A stretch of 6,651 nucleotides of DNA from an uncultured Verrucomicrobiae bacterium (GCA_937898895.1 CALDKL010000573.1:1-6651); one strand, 5' to 3'. Shown: positions 1 to 5,713, numbered from the stretch's first letter. A program made the numbers and translations. The notes: generated from the letters alone by a model not told the origin.

Positions 1-1
1 C

Positions 2-439
2 GGGACGGCCCGTTTCCTCGCGGCGCTCCCTTCGGGTTTCGGTCTCTGGACCGGATCCCTTTGCCTCTGGTTCGCTGGTCTCGCGGCGATGGGCGGGCTC
101 GCTCTTCCACGCCTCCGTCCGCATCGCCGCGCTCTCTTCACGCTCGCGACCCTCCTTTTGCTGACTGCCTTCGCCACCCACCGCGTCTCGCGCTATCGTG
201 CAACCCGGCTGGCTCCTGAGAACTTCGCCGTTGTCATCGCGCCGGAATCCCATGCCCTCACCGCTCCGGTGCCCGATGCCAAAAAGGTCATCGATCTGCC
301 GCCGGGATCCGAAGTCCGCATCCTGCGGCGATCCGATCAATGGACCTATGTTGAAATCCCTGGCGATCTTCGTGGCTGGATACGCACCGAACTCATTCGC
401 CCGGTCTGGCCGATGGAATCGTCCGCCGACAAGGGGTGA
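2..439 (+). CDS. BatE-like membrane protein with C-terminal SH3 domain (5' partial)
   Basis: The reading frame is open from the window edge, so the N-terminus is missing and only the last 145 residues are seen. In order they show a hydrophobic helix (about residues 14-35), a short basic loop rich in Pro and Arg (LPRLRPHRR), a second helix (about 44-59), and then a bacterial SH3-like domain (about 72-134). The SH3 part has the usual G-S-E-V, Q-W-T-Y-V-E and G-W-I-R pattern. Two helices followed by SH3 is the C-terminal layout of BatE proteins, whose N-terminus carries TPR repeats. These sit in MoxR/BatA-B-D-E clusters of Bacteroidota and Verrucomicrobiota and are linked to envelope or stress functions. 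The TPR part cannot be seen here, so BatE is an inference; a generic SH3-domain membrane protein is the alternative. An internal ATG at 89 would cut the first helix and is unlikely to be the true start. The stop overlaps a possible GTG start of the next frame (436-439). Confidence 0.7.
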   Translation, partial: GTARFLAALPSGFGLWTGSLCLWFAGLAAMGGLALPRLRPHRRALFTLATLLLLTAFATHRVSRYRATRLAPENFAVVIAPESHALTAPVPDAKKVIDLPPGSEVRILRRSDQWTYVEIPGDLRGWIRTELIRPVWPMESSADKG

Positions 440-534
440 ACCGGATGGAGCGATCCTCTCCTGAATACTCACGACAAGCATCTGCGCCCTTCTCATTCCC
501 CCGGCACCTCCGCTGCGAACTTTTTCAAAAAACG

Positions 535-1785
535 ATGTCCCGCGATTCCCTTTCTCCCGCCCGCCGCTGTGCCCTCGAAGCCCTCACCGCCTGGGAGGAC
601 ACGTCGCGCTACGCCGCCGATCTGCTCGAAGATTCCGCTCGCCATCTGCGCCTGTCCCCACCCGACCGCAGCCTCGCCCAGGACCTCCTCTTCGGAGTGA
701 TCCGGAATCTCTACCTGCTCGATGAACTGATCGAGCGGTTCCGACGCGGAGCGATCAAATCGCAGACGCAGAACCTGCTCCGCCTCGGACTCTACCAGCT
801 CTTCCGAAGCGGCATTGCCGAACACGCGGCCGTCCATGAAACCGTCTCCCTCGCGCGTCCTCACGAACGCTCGCTCGTCAACGCCATCCTCCGGAGTGCC
901 CAGCGAGAAAAGGCGGAGCTTCTCGCCGAGATCGAAACCTGGCCGCTCGAGGACCGATGCTCTCATCCCGAGTTTCTCATCCGTCGCTGGACGGAGCAAC
1001 ACGGCATCGAGGCGACCGAGTCACTCTGCCGATGGAACAATGAAGCCCCCGCCGTCTTTGCCCGGCTCAATCCCCTCGCCCCCGATCAGGCAGCGCTCGA
1101 GAGGGTACGATGCGAGACCGAACCCTCTCGACTCGGCCCCGAATATCCCGACTTTTTCCGGGTCGAGGGAGCGCCCGACTCCGAATCGCTCCGCGCCGGG
1201 CTGATCTACGTCCAGGATCCCAGCACTTCCCTCGCCTGCCGACTCCTCGCCCCCCAGGGCGGCGAGACGGTCCTCGATGCCTGCGCCGCCCCCGGCGGCA
1301 AGACTGCCCTGCTCGCGGCCCTGATGGGCAACTCGGGATCGATCCTCGCCACCGATGCTTCGGAATCCCGCCTCGCCCGGATGCGGGAAAACCTCGATCG
1401 TCTCGGGGTCACCAACACGGAATACCGCCTTGTCGACTGGACTGCGACCGATGCGATCCGGAATCTTCCGCAATTCGATGCGATCCTGCTCGATGCGCCC
1501 TGTTCGAACTCCGGAGTGATGCGGCGACGGGTCGACGTGCGCTGGCGTCTGCAGGAACGCGATTTCAAACGCCACGCGAGACAGCAGCTGGCCCTGCTCC
1601 GTGCTGTTTCCGAAATGGTGAAGCCGGGCGGCCGCATCGTCTACAGCACCTGCTCGATAGACCGAGAGGAAAACGAAGGGGTGGTTGCCGCCTCGGGTCT
1701 CTCGGTGACGAACACGGTCCATTCCCTGCCGTGGCGCGACGGGCACGACGGAGCCTACGCGGCCTTGCTGCGCAAGGAGGGCTAG
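535..1785 (+). CDS. rsmB: 16S rRNA (cytosine(967)-C(5))-methyltransferase RsmB
   Basis: RsmB transfers a methyl group from S-adenosylmethionine to C967 of 16S rRNA in the cytoplasm. The 416-residue product has an N-terminal NusB-like RNA-binding domain (about 5-135) and a C-terminal Rossmann methyltransferase domain. Visible motifs are VQDPST (226-231), the SAM loop LDACAAPGGKT (247-257), an acidic motif II ATDAS (272-276), motif IV DAPCSNSGV (320-328) and motif VI YSTCS (370-374). By family knowledge Cys373 (TC) is the nucleophile and Cys323 (PC) assists product release. The C-terminus ends in the usual HDGAYAALL. The start at ATG 535 is chosen because NusB homology begins there. GTG 436 and ATG 445 are in frame, and AAGGGG lies 8 nt before 445. 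However, the 30 codons 445-534 have G/C at the third position in only 15, against 24 of the first 30 after 535. The NSGVMRRRVDVRW variant of motif IV recalls verrucomicrobial homologues. Confidence 0.95.
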   Translation: MSRDSLSPARRCALEALTAWEDTSRYAADLLEDSARHLRLSPPDRSLAQDLLFGVIRNLYLLDELIERFRRGAIKSQTQNLLRLGLYQLFRSGIAEHAAVHETVSLARPHERSLVNAILRSAQREKAELLAEIETWPLEDRCSHPEFLIRRWTEQHGIEATESLCRWNNEAPAVFARLNPLAPDQAALERVRCETEPSRLGPEYPDFFRVEGAPDSESLRAGLIYVQDPSTSLACRLLAPQGGETVLDACAAPGGKTALLAALMGNSGSILATDASESRLARMRENLDRLGVTNTEYRLVDWTATDAIRNLPQFDAILLDAPCSNSGVMRRRVDVRWRLQERDFKRHARQQLALLRAVSEMVKPGGRIVYSTCSIDREENEGVVAASGLSVTNTVHSLPWRDGHDGAYAALLRKEG

Positions 1786-1788
1786 CAT

Positions 1789-1828
1789 CGGATCGGCAAA
1801 CCTCCTTCTACCGATCAGCGCCGATCCG
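1789..1828. terminator. Inverted repeat between convergent genes, possible bidirectional terminator
   Basis: CGGATCGGC (1789-1797) is perfectly repeated in inverse as GCCGATCCG (1820-1828), with a 22-nt loop. A competing shorter pairing uses CCGATC at 1811-1816. It lies between the rsmB stop (1785) and the stop of the opposing gene (1831), where a shared terminator is expected. Neither strand has a T-run after the stem, so it is not a classical intrinsic terminator and the call is tentative. Confidence 0.35.
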
Positions 1829-1830
1829 CC

Positions 1831-2901
1831 TCAGCGACTCCTCGCCCGGATGAGCACCCGGTCCGCTGCCGCCGGCGCGGTGACGGAGGTCGCTTTGATG
1901 AAGAAGCTGCGCGTCTTTCTCGCAAGCCTGGTTCGAGCCGTAATCTTTGCAGTGAGCAGATGGGAGGCCCCCGGAGCCAATGTCGGCGTCGGATGAGTGC
2001 CCCCGACCACGGGTGCCGTCACATTGATGCCACCTTCCTGGTATTTCACCGGAAACAAGCCATTGCCTCCGGTACCCAAAATCGTGAACGAATCCGGTTG
2101 GTTGCCGGAATTCACAACCCGGACAAAAACGACTTTGACCCCTCCATTGCGTCGGATGGAGGCCGCCAGCGACTGACCTGCGGCGGTGAGATTGATGAGA
2201 TCAGCCCCCACTGGCGTGTTGACCGTCGTCCCCAATTGGGCGTCGGCCTCAAATACCGGATTCGGAGCAAAGGTTCCGGTCAGGGAGAGATTGTCGAGGG
2301 CCAGAAACGTGAACATCGACTCGTCCTGATCGTCGAAGAGATAAAAACGGAACTCGACCGGAACATTCTGCGCCGCAAAGGAGGTAAGATCCGCCGACAC
2401 ACCTTTTGAAGTCGACTGGCCTGGGGAGATCGTGGCCGAAGCGGTGGTCAGGTTCGTCGCAAATCCATCCACGCTCCACCGGATTGAAACATTCGGGGTG
2501 TAGGTTCCGAAGATGTTGTTGGCTTCGGCATTCAGATTGCAGAAAAGGGTGGTGAAATCATAGGAACCGTTCACCGGGGTCACGGTGATGCTGAAATAGT
2601 GGTTTCCGGAGATGGCGAGGGCTTCTGAACTCGGAGTATCGCTTGAAAACACTCCGAATGCGGGACCCGTAAAATAGGTCCGAAACTGTCCCTTTCCGGA
2701 AAGCCCAGCTCCGACCGACAGATCGCCAGCGGTCGAGTCAGGATCAGTGTCATCCGAGGCCAGAGAATCACCGGTGAACGGATAACTCGCCGGAGTCGCA
2801 CCACGCGACGGGCCAATCACAACAACAAGAGTCAAAAACAGAACGGTCCAACCAAAACCACCCCACTTGCGACCGCAGCGAGTATCAGGAAACCGCTTCA
2901 T
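1831..2901 (-). CDS. Secreted two-domain beta-sandwich protein of unknown function
   Basis: The 356-residue product starts with a basic n-region and a hydrophobic core (about 16-30, WTVLFLTLVVVIG), a Sec-type signal peptide probably cleaved near residue 35-40. The first domain (about 40-212) opens with YPFTGDSLASDDTDPDSTAGD and ends with FLALDNLSLTGTF. That is the pattern of jelly-roll-like domains found in secreted and PEP-CTERM proteins of Verrucomicrobiota. The second domain (about 213-355) is Ig/CARDB-like, with VRVVNSGNQPDSFTILGTG, KYQEGGINVTAPV and TPTLAPGAS. It resembles an uncharacterised repeat unit of large Planctomycetota and Verrucomicrobiota surface proteins, here in single copy. 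No PEP-CTERM tail, LPXTG or type IX sorting tail is visible. No catalytic residues are recognised; binding or adhesion is a guess. Start ATG 2901 is chosen because it puts the signal peptide at the N-terminus; the frame stays open to 3018 but that extension is charged and unlike a leader. Third-position GC is lower than in neighbours (14 of the first 30 codons). Confidence 0.75.
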   Translation of the reverse strand: MKRFPDTRCGRKWGGFGWTVLFLTLVVVIGPSRGATPASYPFTGDSLASDDTDPDSTAGDLSVGAGLSGKGQFRTYFTGPAFGVFSSDTPSSEALAISGNHYFSITVTPVNGSYDFTTLFCNLNAEANNIFGTYTPNVSIRWSVDGFATNLTTASATISPGQSTSKGVSADLTSFAAQNVPVEFRFYLFDDQDESMFTFLALDNLSLTGTFAPNPVFEADAQLGTTVNTPVGADLINLTAAGQSLAASIRRNGGVKVVFVRVVNSGNQPDSFTILGTGGNGLFPVKYQEGGINVTAPVVGGTHPTPTLAPGASHLLTAKITARTRLARKTRSFFIKATSVTAPAAADRVLIRARSR

Positions 2902-2910
2902 TGGATTCCA

Positions 2911-2941
2911 TGAGGCCCGATGTGACCTTTGGCGGGCCTCA
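2911..2941 (-). promoter_or_regulatory. Leader hairpin upstream of the secreted protein gene
   Basis: TGAGGCCCG (2911-2919) and CGGGCCTCA (2933-2941) form a perfect 9-bp stem with a 13-nt loop. It ends 9 nt before the ATG at 2901. In the mRNA it would fill most of the predicted leader and sit where a ribosome-binding site should be; no Shine-Dalgarno sequence is visible between stem and start. It could be a translation-controlling or mRNA-stabilising stem, or at the DNA level an operator dyad. Structure is seen; function is inferred. Confidence 0.45.
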
Positions 2942-2954
2942 CCTTTCTGACGCA

Positions 2955-3006
2955 AGGCTAGAAAAGATCCGCCCTCTCTGGCAAGAATTTTTTCGCGATT
3001 TTTCGC
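2955..3006 (-). promoter_or_regulatory. Candidate promoter with phased A-tracts for the secreted protein gene
   Basis: On the - strand a -35-like TTGCCA (2979-2984, 5 of 6 to consensus) is followed after 18 nt by TAGCCT (2955-2960), which keeps the TA...T of a -10 box. Directly upstream are two copies of GCGAAAAA (2999-3006 and 2989-2996), exactly 10 bp apart. Such phased A-tracts can bend DNA or act as an UP element. Transcription would begin near 2948, giving a leader of about 47 nt that contains the hairpin. The weak -10 keeps confidence moderate. Confidence 0.4.
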
Positions 3007-3037
3007 CTGTCCCCACACACCAGTCCCCGCCCGCAGA

Positions 3038-3526
3038 TCAGCACGATGTCCTTGCCCCTGCCGCCAGCCTCACCGCGTGGGGAATCGCACCCTCGATGAA
3101 GCAAAGACATTCGACGGCCCCACTCGGTTTGCCGGGCAGGGCAATGACGAGGGACTGCTCGACGATGGCGGCGAGACAACGGGACAAAATCGCGTTGGGC
3201 GTGATTTCGAGGGACCGCATGCGCATGGCTTCCCCAAATCCGGGTATCTCGAGGCGCTGAATGCCCCGGATCGCTTCCGGCGTGACATCACGCGGGGTGA
3301 TTCCGGTGCCTCCGGTGGTGAGGATGAGGCCACAACCCTGGGCCGAAAAGGCGCGAATGATCTTTCGGATCGCCTCGATCTCATCCGGCACGATCCCCTC
3401 GGCATGGACCTCCCAGGAGCGCTCCCGACACGCCTCTCTCAGGGCGGGACCGCTGAGATCCTCGTATGCCCCGACCGCAGCGCGATCCGAAACGGTCACA
3501 ATGCCAACGGTGATTCGGTCGCTCAT
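3038..3526 (-). CDS. mogA: Molybdopterin adenylyltransferase, MogA/MoaB family
   Basis: The 162-residue product is a full-length MogA/MoaB-fold protein. MogA activates molybdopterin by adenylylation with Mg-ATP in the cytoplasm so that molybdate can be inserted to give the molybdenum cofactor. Visible motifs are TVSDRAAVGAYEDLSGPAL (11-29), the nucleotide-binding LILTTGGTGITPRDVTPEA (67-85), IPGFGEAMR (94-102), TPNAILSR (109-116) and ALPGKPSGAVECL (129-141). Asp48 (VPDE) and Asp80 (PRDVTP) match the aspartates known to matter in E. coli MogA. IPGFGEAMR and TPNAILSR are closer to MogA than to MoaB, but some MoaB proteins share them, so the symbol is provisional. It is a little shorter than E. 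coli MogA and lacks that protein's C-terminal tail. GGAG (3534-3537) lies 7 nt before the ATG. The gene follows the LysM lipoprotein stop by 24 nt and is probably co-transcribed with it; no other cofactor genes are in the window. Confidence 0.9.
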   Translation of the reverse strand: MSDRITVGIVTVSDRAAVGAYEDLSGPALREACRERSWEVHAEGIVPDEIEAIRKIIRAFSAQGCGLILTTGGTGITPRDVTPEAIRGIQRLEIPGFGEAMRMRSLEITPNAILSRCLAAIVEQSLVIALPGKPSGAVECLCFIEGAIPHAVRLAAGARTSC

Positions 3527-3548
3527 CCGGCAGCTCCGATCCGCCCGT

Positions 3549-3568
3549 GTTCAGTTCGAAAACTGAAC
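3549..3568 (-). promoter_or_regulatory. UUCG-loop hairpin across the lipoprotein stop codon
   Basis: On the - strand GTTCAGTT, TTCG, AACTGAAC forms a perfect 8-bp stem with a UUCG tetraloop. The stem contains the last codons (Val-Gln-Phe-Ser-Asn) and the TGA stop of the LysM gene, and ends 12 nt before the GGAG of mogA. No T-run follows, so a full terminator is unlikely. A role as attenuator, processing or stability element, or in coupling translation of the two genes, is inferred. Confidence 0.5.
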
Positions 3569-4294
3569 TCGGCTGCCTTCAAAACTCGGCGTGGGCGCAG
3601 TGCGCGGATACGAGGTCGTCGCCGGATATCCGGGGGGAACCGCACTCACCGCCCCCGTCGGCACGGGTGGTGCGGAGATCGCTCCGGAGGAGGAGGAAAT
3701 CGAGGGATAGACCGGTGCCGAGGGAGCCGGGGCAGAGGTGGTGCCGGGATAGGCTCCCGTAGCCACCGGGGCCTGCGTGGGAATCGTCGACGCGACCGGC
3801 GCGACCGAACCATATGGCGCGGCCCCGGATGCCGCCGCGGCCCCCTGACCCAAATTCGCCGGAGGAGCCGAAGTGGGCACCTGTATGGACTTCCCGGCAT
3901 AGATCTTTGTGTCGGTCATGCCATTGGCTGACTGGATTCGACTGACACTGGTGTTGTACCGAGTGGCGATCGAAGAGAGATTCTCGCCCGATTGCACCTG
4001 ATGAGGCACAAGCTGTTCCCCCTCACGAAGCGAGAAGGGGGCCGGAGCCTGCGCAGCGGAAGGACGATTCGTCGCCGCCATCATTGCATTGGAAGGGGCA
4101 GAGGGTGCTGCAGGTGCCGACATTGCGCCGCCCGTGGCTGCCCCCATCGCCGCAGAGGTGTCCGGATAGGCGGCCGGAGGCGGAGCGGGCGCATTCACCG
4201 CCACATCCTTGTTCTTGTTGCCGAAGCATCCTGCGGCAAGAAACGCCATCGAGCAGGTCGCCCCTGCTCCGATCCATTGGAGTCTGATTCCCAT
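3551..4294 (-). CDS. LysM-domain lipoprotein, Pro/Ala-rich
   Basis: The 247-residue product begins with a lipoprotein signal peptide (Arg4, hydrophobic stretch 8-20) and lipobox LAAGC, so Cys23 would be lipidated after signal peptidase II cleavage. A Pro/Ala-rich linker (about 32-88) leads to one LysM domain (about 97-140: HQVQSGENLSSIATRYNTSV ... IYAGKSIQVP), which typically binds peptidoglycan glycan chains. The rest (about 141-247) is low-complexity Ala/Pro/Ser/Thr sequence with repeated Tyr-Pro motifs and no catalytic domain; there is no M23 peptidase or amidase part. It probably anchors in the outer or inner membrane and contacts the cell wall; its partner is unknown. ATG 4294 is preferred. 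An in-frame GTG at 4309 would add five residues and also keep a valid signal peptide. No strong Shine-Dalgarno is seen for either. A good promoter lies upstream, and mogA follows closely. Confidence 0.85.
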   Translation of the reverse strand: MGIRLQWIGAGATCSMAFLAAGCFGNKNKDVAVNAPAPPPAAYPDTSAAMGAATGGAMSAPAAPSAPSNAMMAATNRPSAAQAPAPFSLREGEQLVPHQVQSGENLSSIATRYNTSVSRIQSANGMTDTKIYAGKSIQVPTSAPPANLGQGAAAASGAAPYGSVAPVASTIPTQAPVATGAYPGTTSAPAPSAPVYPSISSSSGAISAPPVPTGAVSAVPPGYPATTSYPRTAPTPSFEGSRVQFSN

Positions 4295-4330
4295 GCGGGA
4301 AAATACCACCGACGAGAGATACGGAAAGGT

Positions 4331-4346
4331 GAAATTTTAAAATTTC
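4331..4346. promoter_or_regulatory. 16-bp perfect palindrome overlapping the -10 box
   Basis: GAAATTTTAAAATTTC reads identically on both strands with no central gap. It covers the whole candidate -10 box (4334-4339) of the LysM gene promoter, a classical repressor operator position. Its AT-richness means chance palindromy is more likely than in the rest of the window, so an operator role is inferred only. Confidence 0.4.
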
Positions 4347-4363
4347 TTTGTTTTGATTCTCAA
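4334..4363 (-). promoter_or_regulatory. Sigma-70-like promoter of the LysM lipoprotein gene
   Basis: On the - strand TTGAGA (4358-4363) is followed after 18 nt by TAAAAT (4334-4339). Each matches the housekeeping consensus at five of six positions. Start of transcription would be near 4327, giving a leader of about 33 nt to ATG 4294. It lies in the most AT-rich stretch of the window, directly upstream of the gene, and probably drives both the LysM gene and mogA. Confidence 0.6.
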
Positions 4364-4473
4364 ATTCTGATATTTTACTATATTTAATATCAAATCAACA
4401 TTGAATATAGGGAGGTGTGAAGCGATTTTCCGCTGCGGACTTGCCACCTCGCATCTGCCACGCGCTCGTTTCT

Positions 4474-4492
4474 CGGTCGAGTTACCCGACCG
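4474..4492 (-). terminator. Stem-loop just after the lpxB stop, possible terminator
   Basis: CGGTCG (4474-4479) and CGACCG (4487-4492) form a perfect 6-bp stem with a 7-nt loop, beginning 7 nt beyond the lpxB stop codon. No T-run follows on the - strand. A second, weaker nested stem-loop lies further on (4412-4450). Together they may mark the 3' end of the lpxB transcript, but this is not a textbook intrinsic terminator. Confidence 0.3.
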
Positions 4493-4498
4493 GGCTCC

Positions 4499-5626
4499 TC
4501 AGACGCCTTCGTTCCACACCTGGGCCACGGCCTCGGCGGCACGCCGATGAGAACCTCCCTCTCCAAGCGTCGCGACGACCTCGGCGAGATCGGCCTGGAG
4601 CCGGAATCGTTCACCGGGATCGCAAAGGAGTCGCTCCAGCGCAGCGGCGATGGTCTCGCCACTGACCCGTTCCTGGAGCAACTCGCTTACCACCTCGCGA
4701 CCGGCGATGACGTTGACGATACCGAGGAAATCGACCGACATGACCCAGCGGGCGACGAGAGCCGTCAGCCACGCGACCCGATAGACGAGACAATAGGGAA
4801 GTCCGAGACAAGCGGCTTCGAGAGTTGCCGTGCCGGAGGCAACCACTCCCGCTGTGGCCTGGCACATCAGTTCCCGACTGGTCCCCTCCCCGACCTCGAC
4901 CCGCTCTGCCAGCCCCGCCGCCTGTGTCAGTTCACGCAGGCGCACGGTGAGCTGCGGAGTCGCTCCGCTCGTGGCGAAACGCAGATTCGGACGGCGGCGG
5001 ATCAGGATCGCGACGGCCTCCAGCATCGCCGGATAGAGTGCGGCAATCTCCCGTTCCCGCGATCCGGGAAGCAGGGCGACGAGCGATTCCTCGCGGGGGA
5101 TCCCCCTGGCTTTCCAGGGGACCAGGGAATCGACGAGAGGATGACCTGCAAAGACGGTGCGAAGGCCCGAGGTTTCGTAGAGGTCCTTCTCGAAGGGAAA
5201 AATGCAGATCATGAGGTCGAGCTGCTCCGCCATCGTGCGGATGCGGCCTTTCTTCCAGGCCCATACCTGGGGGCTGATGTAATAGATCAGCTTGCCGCCG
5301 TAGCCTTCCCGGCGCAGGCGACTGGCGAGTCGGAGATTGAAGCCAGGATAATCGATAAAAACGAGCCCGTCGGGCTTCGTTTCGTGAACGCGCCCTACCG
5401 TTTCCTCCATGCGGCGCCGGAAATAGCCGTATTTTTTGAGTACCTCCCAGAGCCCCAGCACGGCCGCCTCCCCGAGCCAGTTTTCGGCGCCTGGCGCGAG
5501 CCGGTGCATCTCTGGCCCTCCGAGTCCGGCGAAAGACCAGTCACCGATCTCCCTCAGCGAACGCATCAGGGCGGCTCCGTGGGTGTCTCCGCTGACTTCG
5601 CCGGCGATGAGGAAAAGGGATCTCAC
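4499..5626 (-). CDS. lpxB: Lipid-A-disaccharide synthase LpxB
   Basis: LpxB, a peripheral inner-membrane GT19 glycosyltransferase, joins UDP-2,3-diacylglucosamine and lipid X to form the lipid A disaccharide. The 375-residue product is close to the 382 of E. coli. Visible motifs are LFLIAGEVSGDTHGAAL (4-20), GLGGPEM (34-40), IDYPGFNLRL (91-100), YYISPQVWAWKKGRI (115-129), AGHPLVD (160-166), ALLPGSREREI (184-194), SGTATLEAACLGLP (264-277) and NVIAGREVVSELLQ (305-318). The start is taken as GTG 5626 because MRSLFLIAGEVSGD is the family N-terminus. The frame stays open to ATG 5950, but those 108 residues are not LpxB-like and overlap the sulfotransferase gene. No strong Shine-Dalgarno precedes the GTG. 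The usual LPN before the AGRE motif is IVN here, a small deviation. The gene lies 199 nt after the sulfotransferase gene, with a candidate promoter and a hairpin between them. Confidence 0.95.
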   Translation of the reverse strand: MRSLFLIAGEVSGDTHGAALMRSLREIGDWSFAGLGGPEMHRLAPGAENWLGEAAVLGLWEVLKKYGYFRRRMEETVGRVHETKPDGLVFIDYPGFNLRLASRLRREGYGGKLIYYISPQVWAWKKGRIRTMAEQLDLMICIFPFEKDLYETSGLRTVFAGHPLVDSLVPWKARGIPREESLVALLPGSREREIAALYPAMLEAVAILIRRRPNLRFATSGATPQLTVRLRELTQAAGLAERVEVGEGTSRELMCQATAGVVASGTATLEAACLGLPYCLVYRVAWLTALVARWVMSVDFLGIVNVIAGREVVSELLQERVSGETIAAALERLLCDPGERFRLQADLAEVVATLGEGGSHRRAAEAVAQVWNEGV

Positions 5627-5678
5627 GAGCTTGCTGGGATCGAACAGGGGGGAAATCCGGGGCGGCAGAGTTCGGGTA

Positions 5679-5694
5679 GCGGCCACCTGGCCGC
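5679..5694 (-). promoter_or_regulatory. Short palindromic hairpin in the lpxB leader
   Basis: GCGGCCA (5679-5685) and TGGCCGC (5688-5694) are perfect inverse copies separated by two bases, 52 nt upstream of the lpxB start and just downstream of the candidate promoter. It could be a leader stem-loop, an operator dyad, or chance in GC-rich DNA. Confidence 0.3.
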
Positions 5695-5713
5695 CGCGTG
5701 GGGATCGGCGGCA

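Larger units (their letters stand above)
4331..4410. other. AT-rich intergenic island
   Basis: Only 14 of these 80 bases are G or C (17.5%), in a window whose genes are clearly GC-rich. It contains the - strand promoter, the 16-bp palindrome, a 7-bp inverted repeat (TGATATT 4368-4374 with AATATCA 4386-4392), and a possible + strand promoter. No gene is supported in the whole 4295-4498 gap. Its composition suits an open-complex or nucleoid-protein-binding region. Confidence 0.7.

Noticed and set aside
1021..1788. 255-codon - strand frame opposite rsmB
   Set aside because: It is antisense to well-conserved RsmB motifs and has no domain of its own.
1831..1900. PEP-CTERM or other sorting tail on the secreted protein
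   Set aside because: The C-terminus ends in a basic DRVLIRARSR with no PEP motif, hydrophobic helix or lipid-anchor signal.
2902..3018. N-terminal extension of the secreted protein to 3018
   Set aside because: It would bury the signal peptide behind 39 charged residues and cover the likely promoter and leader hairpin.
3077..3931. Arg/Gly-rich + strand frame across mogA and the LysM gene
   Set aside because: The product looks like a GC-frame artefact and is antisense to two supported genes.
4417..4665. Small + strand frame starting at GTG 4417 after GGGAGG
   Set aside because: The Shine-Dalgarno-like sequence is only one base from the GTG, the product is Arg/Pro-rich low-quality sequence, and most of it is antisense to lpxB.
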